Shown here: piece by piece, positions 1 through 5,471 of the stretch
Position numbering within the stretch: position 1 is the stretch's first letter
Layout of the letters: the number at the start of each line of letters is the position of its first letter
DNA from: JBGPIK01 sp041484845
GTDB taxonomy: Bacteria > Desulfobacterota > Binatia > UBA9968
Direction: 5' to 3'
DNA: 6,489 bases
Assembly: GCA_041484845.1 (NCBI GenBank)
Contig: JBGPIK010000385.1
Span: 1 to 6,489, forward strand
Notes under the pieces: model-generated
The model's input: only the letters and a program-made list of their open reading frames with translations
What the model was told of the DNA's origin: nothing
Databases searched by the model: none
Made by a program: the position numbers and the translations under genes

Positions 1-102
1 AGTGCGAACTAAATCGACTGTCCCGGCGCTGCCGGCTCCATGGCGAGGTTAGATGGCCTTTCGAGATTATGACTAACCCGTCTTCAGCTTCATCTGTTCC
101 AG
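1..102. other. Left edge, no gene seen
   Basis: This stretch lies downstream of the LysM gene that ends at 103. It holds no open frame with a plausible start. A small GC-rich inverted repeat (CCGG, 5-base loop, CCGG, near 23-36) is too weak, and lacks the T tract needed, to be called a terminator for the LysM gene. Confidence 0.4.
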
Positions 103-711
103 CTAATGGTGTGCCGGGAAGCGCTTCAGTAACGGCTGCCATTGGCCTTTGCGGCTGCTTGCACCGTCTTCTTCGTACGGAAATGATGACCGCGCTTGTA
201 TTTGGCTTTCTCTTAAGTCTCTGATGGACCGGTCATGCGGTTGCTCAAAAACCCGGGGGTGCGTTTGGCGAAAAATCCAATATGCGCCGGAAACTATGAA
301 TGCAATAATGCCGAAAGAAATCCAGAATCCCCAAAGCCAAATGGGACGCCAGCGCAACTGCGATTCTGCGCTAGCGATTTTTTTCTCCAAATCACTGCTA
401 TTTCTTTCAAGCTTTCCAATCCGCTCATCTTTTTTGCCCAGTTCTTCTTCCAGCGTCTTACCCTCTACATATGAGCGAAGCGGCAGTTTCAGCTTCTGGC
501 CGATTTGGAGATTGCTGTCCAAAACCCCGGGATTGTGTTTTTTAATTTCTTCTTTGGGAATTTCGAGAGTCGTCGCGATGATATCAAGATTGTCGCCGGG
601 TCGTACCATCCATGTTTGCCTCTCAGCAGCCGCTGACATAGGTGAAGCGACAAAAAGAGAATAGAGAATGAAAAGAAGAAAAAGAATTCTCTCCATGTGG
701 AGAGTCTCCAT
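103..711 (-). CDS. LysM-domain, coiled-coil, single-pass membrane protein
   Basis: A 202-aa protein of the cell envelope. Residues 1-28 form a signal peptide: a hydrophobic core of Leu, Phe and Ile followed by an Ala-rich cleavage region (SPMSAAA). Residues about 31-78 are a LysM domain, with the typical VRPGDNLDIIA opening, a HNPG turn and an IGQKLKLP ending; LysM binds peptidoglycan-type glycans. Residues about 83-119 are charged and predicted coiled coil, 122-147 are a Trp/Phe-rich membrane segment, and a polar tail of about 55 residues follows. If the signal peptide is cleaved, LysM lies in the periplasm and the tail in the cytoplasm. The order LysM, coiled coil, membrane segment recalls the N-terminal part of FimV/TspA polar hub proteins, but this protein is far shorter and has no TPR tail. 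The ATG at 711 has AAAGG seven bases upstream; an ATG at 696 is an alternative start. No operon partner is visible. The domain calls are firm; the cellular role is unknown. Confidence 0.85.
   Translation of the reverse strand: METLHMERILFLLFILYSLFVASPMSAAAERQTWMVRPGDNLDIIATTLEIPKEEIKKHNPGVLDSNLQIGQKLKLPLRSYVEGKTLEEELGKKDERIGKLERNSSDLEKKIASAESQLRWRPIWLWGFWISFGIIAFIVSGAYWIFRQTHPRVFEQPHDRSIRDLRESQIQARSSFPYEEDGASSRKGQWQPLLKRFPAHH
689..710 (-). promoter_or_regulatory. Overlapping inverted repeats at the LysM gene start
   Basis: The first codons of the LysM gene hold two overlapping inverted repeats. One is CTCTCCA, two bases, TGGAGAG at 689-704. The other is TGGAGA, one base, TCTCCA at 698-710. 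They share the TGGAGA segment, so the mRNA could fold only one at a time. One stem covers the ATG at 696 and the other covers the GGAG that could serve it. This might tune the choice between the two start codons, but it could equally be a chance result of purine-rich early codons. Confidence 0.25.
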
Positions 712-978
712 AACACGCGTCCTTTTGCCCTTGTAAAGGTTGTTTCAGCTCCTTAACACTAATCGGAAGCATAACCCGTGCCATCCTTGCGTATGCGCCG
801 AATGTGTTCGATTCGAGGGTTTCGAGCGTGAAGCCGAAGAGTATATTTGCAGCTACGCGAATTGTTTTAATACTGTAGGGTCACTTATGAAAAACGTTAA
901 TTTAGCCGCACCCAAAAAAGGAAGATGTGCACGAAGAAGTCCGGTGATGCCCCGTAATCGTAAATGCATCAAGCGAGG

Positions 979-992
979 GACGAGGCCTCGTC
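979..992. repeat. Perfect 14-bp palindrome
   Basis: GACGAGGCCTCGTC is its own reverse complement, with no central loop. It lies in non-coding sequence. Such a site could bind a dimeric protein or be accidental; no second copy was seen in the window. Confidence 0.5.
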
Positions 993-1096
993 AATAGTTA
1001 TGTAAGAAAGCCATGTGGCGAGTGGTAGGAAATTGCTTTTCACGCGCCGGTGCGGAACGCATGTGAATTGCCCCGCGAACCGGGGGCTTAGCCACC

Positions 1097-1146
1097 TTCG
1101 GGAAGCCCGAGCAGCCACTGCAAAGCGCGGGCGAGCCGTCCGCTGG
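1097..1146 (-). pseudogene. Possible decayed topoisomerase-type zinc-finger remnant
   Basis: Two blocks match the zinc-finger end of the intact four-helix gene at 1673-2404, in the same order and on the same strand. Positions 1097-1116 match 1697-1717 with one gap and one mismatch. Positions 1132-1143 match 1749-1760 with one mismatch. Read on the minus strand, one frame gives RTARPRF and a second frame gives GCSGFPKV, the hallmark ending of a topoisomerase C4 zinc finger (intact copy: RTAR, later FWGCSGYPEC). The two pieces are in different frames, the spacing between the blocks is 17 bases shorter than in the intact copy, and the last cysteine is replaced by Val, so it cannot make a working finger. 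The upstream part of any such gene is missing. Homology over so short a stretch is suggestive only. Confidence 0.4.
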
Positions 1147-1212
1147 CCGTTTTGGGCCGAGAGTATCCGGTAATGTGGTCTTAGGTCAACTCGACGATTC
1201 CAGGCAAGCAAG

Positions 1213-1593
1213 TTGATATTTGGCGCTGGATGTTCAGACATGGAACCTGTCAATTTGCAAGTTGTGGATTTGAATATGTCACCCGATCCCATAGCCGAGG
1301 GACAGCGAATCAATCGCTGGTTGGTCCGGCTGCGGGCGGACGCGTCTGGTGAGTGCCAGACGATGGTGCGAATTAGAGAAATTTCTGGAGATGAAGTCGG
1401 ACGAGAAAGAATCTTCCGGCTGAGACCGGGCAACAATGAGATCGAAATCGAGCCCAACGAACGGTATCGCTTTAGTCGCTCGGAGCACTGCTTTCAAGTG
1501 GTCGCGGATATCGTCGGTACGCCCCGGCCGGTCGATGCCGCGCGTCGCTTCTGCGCTCGGCAGATCGCAAATCGTCGCTGGAGCATGCGGTGA
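1213..1593 (+). CDS. Hypothetical beta-rich protein, possibly 5'-truncated
   Basis: A 126-aa ORF from a TTG at 1213; the ATG at 1240 would give 117 aa. The frame is open back to 1174. I recognise no family with certainty. Alternating hydrophobic and polar segments (NLQVVDLNMSPDPIAEGQ, NRWLVRLRADASG, NNEIEIEPNERYRF) look like the strands of an Ig-like or CARDB-type beta sandwich, usual in secreted or periplasmic proteins. Cysteines at residues 7, 48, 93 and 114 fit an exported protein. The N-terminus (IFGAGCSDM) faintly resembles the end of a lipoprotein signal, but the hydrophobic stretch before Cys7 is much too short and the -3 residue is Gly, so a true signal peptide would have to be lost upstream. 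The Shine-Dalgarno is weak (AGG eight bases before the TTG). It converges on the four-helix gene and is unrelated to it in strand and composition. A gene fragment is possible. Confidence 0.5.
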   Translation: MIFGAGCSDMEPVNLQVVDLNMSPDPIAEGQRINRWLVRLRADASGECQTMVRIREISGDEVGRERIFRLRPGNNEIEIEPNERYRFSRSEHCFQVVADIVGTPRPVDAARRFCARQIANRRWSMR

Positions 1594-1631
1594 GTTGAAC
1601 GTCAGTTCTAATAAATTTCTGGGTTTCGCTC

Positions 1632-1658
1632 GATGTAAAAGTCAGACCCCAATTGCAC
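1632..1658 (+). repeat. Direct repeat, left copy
   Basis: This 27-bp sequence matches 2482-2508 at 22 of 27 positions in the same orientation. The core GTAAAAGTCAGAC (1635-1647) is identical in both copies. It begins the sequence just past the four-helix gene, 14 bases beyond that gene's stop codon. The centre GTC-A-GAC is a short odd palindrome. The pair bounds a cassette of about 0.88 kb. Confidence 0.75.
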
Positions 1659-1672
1659 AGGGCTGCCTGTTC

Positions 1673-2404
1673 TTACAAGGGCATGGTCTCCGTGCATTCG
1701 GGATAACCCGAGCAGCCCCAGAACTGTGAGCCTGCCCGGTTTCCTTTGCGAGCCGTGCGCAGCACCATCGCCTTTCCGCAAACCGCGCAAGTGAGTTTTT
1801 TGTCCGACCGATCTGTCTGATCAGTCTGATCCGACCGAGTTTCCTTCTGCCTTCGTCGCTCCTCCAGCCGGGCGGCGGCGAGCCGTTCGCTGTAGCCGCC
1901 GCCTTCAACAAACTGCCGCTCCAGTCCGTGGATCTGGCGATCCAGCAGATAGTTGGCCTGGTGAATCAGGCAGATCAACGTGTTGGCCATCACCGCCGGG
2001 TCAGCGTGGCGCAACCACGGCGCGTAAGTGTCCACCGTGGGCGTATCGGACTTGCCTACGGCGCGCACCTTCAGTGCTTGGGGGTCGTCCTTGCCCCAGG
2101 CTGCCAACCCGCGCTGGCGCAGAAAATCCTCGTAGTCGAGGAGCAGCTCATCGAGGCTGGCGCGGGCAACGTTTACCAGCCGCAGCTCCGTTTGACTCGA
2201 AGTCGCTGAAGCCCGGCTGCCCTCGGCGATGTTCTGTCGGCCGCTACGCGCCGCCTGCACCATCTGGTCATGCGTCCGCGACCGCTTGTCCACAAAGCGC
2301 TGGCAGAACGCCACCGTCCCGTCGTAGATGATCTCGGTCACCTGAAACGAGCGCAGTCGCCGGTAGCCGCCGTGCGGCCGCAATGTTGAAGCGCCACTGC
2401 TCAT
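1673..2404 (-). CDS. Four-helix-bundle protein with C-terminal topoisomerase-type C4 zinc finger
   Basis: A 243-aa protein from the ATG at 2404; a TTG one codon earlier is also possible. Residues about 15-110 fit the four-helix-bundle family of 23S rRNA intervening-sequence proteins (related to the Avd accessory protein of diversity-generating retroelements), with the hallmark QAARSGRQNIAEGSRAS and the later NVARASLDELLLDYEDFL. Residues about 125-185 (LICLIHQANYLLDRQIHGLE, then EGGGYSERLAAARLEE) fit the 'four helix bundle suffix' extension. A low-complexity linker (RSDQTDQTDRSDKK) follows, then a C4 finger at about 207-240: C-x2-C, then GCSGYPEC, as in topoisomerase I tails, which bind single-stranded DNA or zinc. 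The ATG shares a base with the stop of the hsdS remnant (TGATG), and no strong Shine-Dalgarno precedes it, so the gene was probably translated by coupling to hsdS. The molecular function of this family is not established; the finger suggests nucleic-acid binding. The gene looks intact. Confidence 0.85.
   Translation of the reverse strand: MSSGASTLRPHGGYRRLRSFQVTEIIYDGTVAFCQRFVDKRSRTHDQMVQAARSGRQNIAEGSRASATSSQTELRLVNVARASLDELLLDYEDFLRQRGLAAWGKDDPQALKVRAVGKSDTPTVDTYAPWLRHADPAVMANTLICLIHQANYLLDRQIHGLERQFVEGGGYSERLAAARLEERRRQKETRSDQTDQTDRSDKKLTCAVCGKAMVLRTARKGNRAGSQFWGCSGYPECTETMPL
1803..1838 (-). repeat. Short internal repeats encoding the Ser-Asp-Gln-Thr linker
   Basis: TCCGACCGA occurs at 1803-1811 and again at 1830-1838, and the bases between hold a repeated GTCTGATC. 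They encode the RSDQTDQTDRSDKK linker between the helical part and the zinc finger. Such runs can change length by slippage, so the linker may vary among relatives. Confidence 0.6.
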
Positions 2405-2478
2405 CAATCAGCCACTTTCACGCGCACGTGACCGGTCAGGAGATCGTGCATGAGGCCGTGCTTTTGTTTAATAAGAGT
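2404..2478 (-). pseudogene. hsdS: 3' remnant of type I restriction specificity subunit hsdS
   Basis: The frame ending with TGA at 2406-2404 reads TLIKQKHGLMHDLLTGHVRV followed by KVAD. Type I R-M S subunits typically end this way: the final conserved helix has KQ-x-GLM-x-DLLTG, followed by a RVRV-like strand. S subunits are about 400 aa with two DNA target-recognition domains; here only about 24 codons remain. Upstream the frame stays open to 2529 but reads through the direct repeat (FLGEVWLESDFYVS), which is not S-subunit sequence, so the break falls at about 2478-2482. The remnant cannot recognise DNA. It shows that a type I R-M locus stood here and that the four-helix gene was its downstream neighbour. 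It also keeps the TGATG coupling to that gene. Identification rests on memory of the family's C-terminal motif. Confidence 0.75.
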
Positions 2479-2481
2479 CGA

Positions 2482-2508
2482 GACGTAAAAGTCAGACTCC
2501 AACCACAC
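2482..2508 (+). repeat. Direct repeat, right copy
   Basis: Second copy of the 27-bp repeat at 1632-1658, same orientation, five mismatches, all outside the 13-bp identical core (2485-2497). Here the centre forms a slightly longer palindrome, AGTC-A-GACT. It abuts the truncated end of hsdS and lies 60 bp beyond the stop of the ATPase gene. Confidence 0.75.
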
Positions 2509-2568
2509 TTCACCTAAGAAAAGTCCCCCTTAATTCTCCCTTGGCTGAGTGTAAGAATGTCTCTGTCG
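2509..2568. other. Gap between ATPase stop and right repeat
   Basis: Sixty bases follow the TAA of the ATPase gene. No stem-loop with a T tract is present, so transcription may run on into the hsdS remnant and the four-helix gene. Confidence 0.4.
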
Positions 2569-5070
2569 TTATGTCTTCTTGGTTTGTTTCAAAACTTCCC
2601 GGATGGCTGCGAGTGCTTGCCGTATTCGCTGAACATTCGGCGCGTAGCTCTTTGGCGCATGGTGAGCATCGTCGGCCGTAACAAACGTTGCAGAGATGCA
2701 GTCCACAATATCAGATGCAACACCAGCCTCAACTAGGATAGCCCGGACATCTTTGCCGTTCATGTTGTGGGCGCTCGTAACGCGATTCAACTTCTCTTTC
2801 GCTATCTGCGAAGCCAGCTGACACGCCGCGAAGCGGATTTCTTCTTCGCCCTGCTGCAACTTTATGGATGTCGCCGTCGGATCATTCGCGATCGCCTCGG
2901 CTTCGCGGAGTCGCTGATCGAGAGTCGACCATTCCATAACCGCAATATGTGGGCCGATCTTCGTGTACCCTGTCATTTCATAGTGAAAGCCATTCAGGGT
3001 CCGACAACCTAGGCACACCTGCTTGGCCCAAGTACCCTTGTGAGACAGAACCACGACCTGTTTGTTGTCAGTCTCGGCGAGGGTACGAATCACGTTGATG
3101 AATTGCGTCTCGTGCTCATCGTCCCAAGACTGAATCGGGTCATCGATGATGAGGAAGCCCCACGGACCTGGAGATCGGATCGCGCTGGCGATGCTCACGC
3201 AAAGGCCAAGCGCGTTTAACTTTGACTCGCTCAGAGAAGAAACTGCGCTTGCAAGCTCCACTCCATAGGACTTGGCCTTCACAGAAAGTCGGCGACTCTT
3301 GAAGTCTCCGCTTTTAGTCCGCTCCATGGCAAAGCCCGAGAAATGTACGTCCGGGTCGCCGCCAGTGCGAATTTTCCCGTGCCACTTCATAACTGCCTCT
3401 GTTAGGTCCGTACTCATTGCGGCTTCCATCGTCTCGGCCAAGGTCTGTTCGACATGTTTTTTCAGTTCCTTCAATCCCTCAAGCATATTTCGCACACGCA
3501 TGGCTCGTTCGATCGTCGTACGCTTCTCAAGCAGGTCGATGAGCAGCGAGGCTTCAGTGGTGCCGGCAAGTGCATCGACAGCTTGGTGGAACAACTTGAT
3601 CGGCCCCACAAGGTTCGGTTCAAGCTGTGATACTTGGCTGACGAAATCACTGGCTGTGGCAAGGTATGCCTGCAACGCCTTGCCGAGAGCCTCGGCGTCG
3701 GCGAGGCTCTCGCGATTCTCTTTTATCCCGGACTCGCAGATCAGGATTGCATCCTCTACCTGTGTCGCAGCGTTGCGTAGACGGTCGCGGAGCCCGCTGG
3801 CAACTCCGGCTGTGGCACGAACGATCTCGGCGCTTGCCGCGCTCGTGCCACCTAAGAGATCGCAGACTTTCGGTGCATTCTCAGGCTGCATCGATGCGAT
3901 CAGGTCACTGGTGCGGCACTCGGAGAGCTTTATGTGTTCTTTGAGTTCCGACCTTACATCCGCAAGTGATCGGGTCACACGAGACAGACTCTGCTCGCGT
4001 GCAGTACCTCTTTCAATCTCAGCTTTGACTGAAGCATGCCGCTCGTGAATGACACGCCGCAGATCGCTATCCAGCACCTGCGTACACAGCGGACAGGAAT
4101 CCGGATTGTCTTCAATCAACTCGACGCCGATGTCCAAAAGTCTCGCTTCCTTTTGTAGCCTCGTGGCCGCGCCGTGAACGCATAGTCGCCCATAGTCTTC
4201 GAGGAATGCAGCACCTACTGCCGTCGAGAGGGTTTTATAAGCAGCAGGCAGCTGGATTGACTCCGCCAGAGAGTAGGTATGAAGAGCAACATCGCCAGAA
4301 TAGACCTTGGCAGCTTCTGCAGCGCGCGCGGCGATAAGTTTTGGGACTCGCTCCTCTGCCTTGACCATGCCTCCAAGAAGCGCGTCGGCCCGAGCTTCGA
4401 TTAGGGTGTAGGTATCACTTATCTTTTCCGTCCCGCGCCTTAGGCTTGCCGCGACCTTCTTCAACTCCGGCAGCGATGCGACCCGTGTTTCGAGAGATAT
4501 CAACTCGCTCAGAATGCGTTGACCTTCGGAGGAAAGACTTGCGGTTGGCTTGGTGCAGAGGCCGAGGATGGCCTGGAACGCGCCATCTACTTCGTTCAAG
4601 CCGAGGAGTCTGGCAAAGCCTTGGAACCGGTCGGAAGGCGGGACGAGAAGGAGGTATTTGAGGGCGTGCTGGAGAACGAATGGCCGGGCGGTTGTTAGTA
4701 GTGTTGCGTGGAACGGCCATGCTTCGACAGGTTTGCCATCCACGAACCGCCTTATCGTGACCCCGTCGGTGCCGAGCTCAACACGCAGTTTTTGTTCGGG
4801 ACTTCCCACCACGGCAAACGTGGCTTCGACGTACGCCGATCTGTCTTCGGGAAAATGGCGGTTGCGGTACGAGTCCTTGTATTCCTCTTTCGAGTCAGCC
4901 TTCTCCACCTTAGAGGTGGCGCCATAGATTAGGAACTCAAGGGCTTCGGATATGCTGGTTTTTCCATGGCTATTGGGCGCAGCAATCACTGTGAGTTTCT
5001 CGTGAAAATCGATGCTACGTTCCACGTTGAAGCCGCGGAAGCCGGCGATAGTGAGTCGTTTAAGTTTCAC
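2569..5070 (-). CDS. Rad50/SMC-like AAA ATPase with central zinc-hook motif
   Basis: An 833-aa ABC-class ATPase of the RecF/RecN/Rad50/SMC type. Visible in order: an N-terminal strand KLKRLTIAGFRGF; Walker A APNSHGKTS at 31-39 (Lys37), in which Ala replaces the usual first Gly; a helical arm; CPLC at 326-329, matching a Rad50 zinc hook that joins two arms through Zn; a returning helical arm; signature LSESKLNALGL from 613; Walker B LIIDDPIQSWDDE from 640 (Asp643, Asp644); and switch His677 in VVLSHKG. After the ATPase head an extra helical C-terminal domain of about 140 residues contains DDAHH at 800-804. Arms this short make it smaller than true Rad50. The GTG start at 5070 has GGAG seven bases upstream and overlaps the preceding ORF by 11 bases, which implies coupled translation. 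No Mre11-type nuclease is adjacent. Similar ATPases act in anti-phage systems, so a defence role beside rmuC and an hsdS scar is plausible but inferred. I cannot name a subfamily. Confidence 0.9.
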   Translation of the reverse strand: MKLKRLTIAGFRGFNVERSIDFHEKLTVIAAPNSHGKTSISEALEFLIYGATSKVEKADSKEEYKDSYRNRHFPEDRSAYVEATFAVVGSPEQKLRVELGTDGVTIRRFVDGKPVEAWPFHATLLTTARPFVLQHALKYLLLVPPSDRFQGFARLLGLNEVDGAFQAILGLCTKPTASLSSEGQRILSELISLETRVASLPELKKVAASLRRGTEKISDTYTLIEARADALLGGMVKAEERVPKLIAARAAEAAKVYSGDVALHTYSLAESIQLPAAYKTLSTAVGAAFLEDYGRLCVHGAATRLQKEARLLDIGVELIEDNPDSCPLCTQVLDSDLRRVIHERHASVKAEIERGTAREQSLSRVTRSLADVRSELKEHIKLSECRTSDLIASMQPENAPKVCDLLGGTSAASAEIVRATAGVASGLRDRLRNAATQVEDAILICESGIKENRESLADAEALGKALQAYLATASDFVSQVSQLEPNLVGPIKLFHQAVDALAGTTEASLLIDLLEKRTTIERAMRVRNMLEGLKELKKHVEQTLAETMEAAMSTDLTEAVMKWHGKIRTGGDPDVHFSGFAMERTKSGDFKSRRLSVKAKSYGVELASAVSSLSESKLNALGLCVSIASAIRSPGPWGFLIIDDPIQSWDDEHETQFINVIRTLAETDNKQVVVLSHKGTWAKQVCLGCRTLNGFHYEMTGYTKIGPHIAVMEWSTLDQRLREAEAIANDPTATSIKLQQGEEEIRFAACQLASQIAKEKLNRVTSAHNMNGKDVRAILVEAGVASDIVDCISATFVTADDAHHAPKSYAPNVQRIRQALAAIREVLKQTKKT

Positions 5071-5263
5071 TTGTGATCTCCGAAATTATCGTCCGTAGTT
5101 CCTCCTCCAGAGCACCAGACGGATCGGCTTGGCGGCATGCTTTGAGCAACCGACGGTGGACCGGATTACTGGTCTTTTTCTCTACTGCTTGGCGGAACTG
5201 CTCCAGCGCGGACTCGGGTGCACCTGTGTTCAAGTCGCATTGATCTTCATGATCGGTGGTCAT
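5060..5263 (-). CDS. Small acidic-helical protein coupled to the ATPase
   Basis: A 67-aa protein, MTTDHEDQCDLNTG onward. The frame is open further upstream, but the ATG at 5263 is chosen because AGAGG sits six bases before it. I recognise no family. It is polar and mostly helical by eye, with amphipathic stretches ESALEQFRQAVEKKTSNPVH and GALEEELRTIISEITSE; no membrane segment, signal peptide or enzyme motif is present. Its first 17 bases overlap the end of the 74-aa ORF and its last 11 bases overlap the start of the ATPase, whose Shine-Dalgarno lies inside this gene. That spacing suggests a partner or regulator of the ATPase made in proportion to it. It could resemble the small middle components that precede SMC-like ATPases in some defence operons, but that is a guess from size and position. 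Confidence 0.7.
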   Translation of the reverse strand: MTTDHEDQCDLNTGAPESALEQFRQAVEKKTSNPVHRRLLKACRQADPSGALEEELRTIISEITSET

Positions 5264-5471
5264 GGGGTACCTCTTGATTAGCAGTTCCCGCCGCGGGAGA
5301 CTTTTCCATGGATAGTTCATCAAGAGCACGCAGTTCCGGCCCTTCGGTCTCCTTTAAGCTCTTCCCCGCAATACCCTGCAGATGCCCGTACATACCGACG
5401 GCTGCCTGCATGACAGGACCGATTTCCTCCTCACAAAATATCATGTACGAGTCTGGGGCCGTGTGGGTCAT
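5247..5471 (-). CDS. Small helical protein, unknown function
   Basis: A 74-aa ORF starting MTHTAPDSYMIFCEEEIGPV. The frame is open to a GTG at 5603 (118 aa), but that extra part is Arg/Ala/Gly-rich and looks like the shadow of another frame. The ATG at 5471 is preferred because its ATGA overlaps the stop of the preceding frame, and GGTGG lies eight bases upstream. Helical segments (GPVMQAAVGMYGHLQGIAG, then GPELRALDELSMEK) are visible, with a loose polar tail. No known domain, signal or membrane segment was recognised. It overlaps the next ORF by 17 bases, which places it in the same translational chain that leads to the ATPase. It may be a subunit of the same complex; function is unknown. 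Confidence 0.55.
   Translation of the reverse strand: MTHTAPDSYMIFCEEEIGPVMQAAVGMYGHLQGIAGKSLKETEGPELRALDELSMEKSPAAGTANQEVPHDHRS

Larger units (their letters stand above)
712..1173. other. Long stretch without a convincing gene
   Basis: About 460 bp separate the divergent LysM gene from the plus-strand ORF. A plus-strand frame is open from a TTG at 740 to 997 (85 aa) and begins with a cysteine-rich stretch (C-x2-C-x-C-x2-C near residues 14-21). Its Shine-Dalgarno is too close to the start, and its C-terminus is a basic Arg/Lys run without visible structure. An internal ATG at 887 has a better-placed AGGG six bases upstream and would give 36 aa. Neither is listed as a gene. The interval also has a perfect 14-bp palindrome at 979-992 and, from about 1097, a possible zinc-finger gene remnant listed separately. 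I found no convincing promoter for the LysM gene. Confidence 0.4.
1632..2508. mobile_element. Putative direct-repeat-bounded cassette (hsdS tail plus four-helix gene)
   Basis: Two 27-bp direct repeats enclose only the last codons of hsdS and the whole four-helix/zinc-finger gene. Homology to hsdS ends at the inner edge of the right-hand repeat, so that repeat marks a rearrangement breakpoint. No transposase, integrase or terminal inverted repeats lie inside, so the segment would be non-autonomous if it moves at all. An alternative is that a dispersed short repeat family is simply present at both places and one copy took part in a deletion that removed most of hsdS. Mobility is inferred; the repeats and the truncation are seen directly. 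Confidence 0.35.

Noticed and set aside
149..664. Plus-strand 171-aa open frame
   Set aside because: Antisense to the LysM gene, whose domains and signal peptide are clear; no features of its own.
1090..1110. GGGCTT / AAGCCC stem as a terminator
   Set aside because: Six-bp stem with a 13-base loop and no T tract on either strand; explained at least partly by the zinc-finger remnant.
969..1457. Minus-strand 162-aa open frame
   Set aside because: Arg/Ser/Pro-rich composition typical of a shadow frame, antisense to the 1213-1593 ORF; only the short zinc-finger-like part near 1097-1146 is noteworthy, and that needs two frames.
2475..2499. GAGTC / GACTC inverted repeat around the right repeat copy
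   Set aside because: Five-bp arms with a 15-base loop and absent from the left copy, so it is unlikely to be a recognised terminal structure.
3272..4048. Plus-strand 258-aa open frame
   Set aside because: It lies wholly antisense to the conserved arm region of the ATPase, is Ser/Arg-rich and shows no domain; it is a shadow of the ATPase codons.
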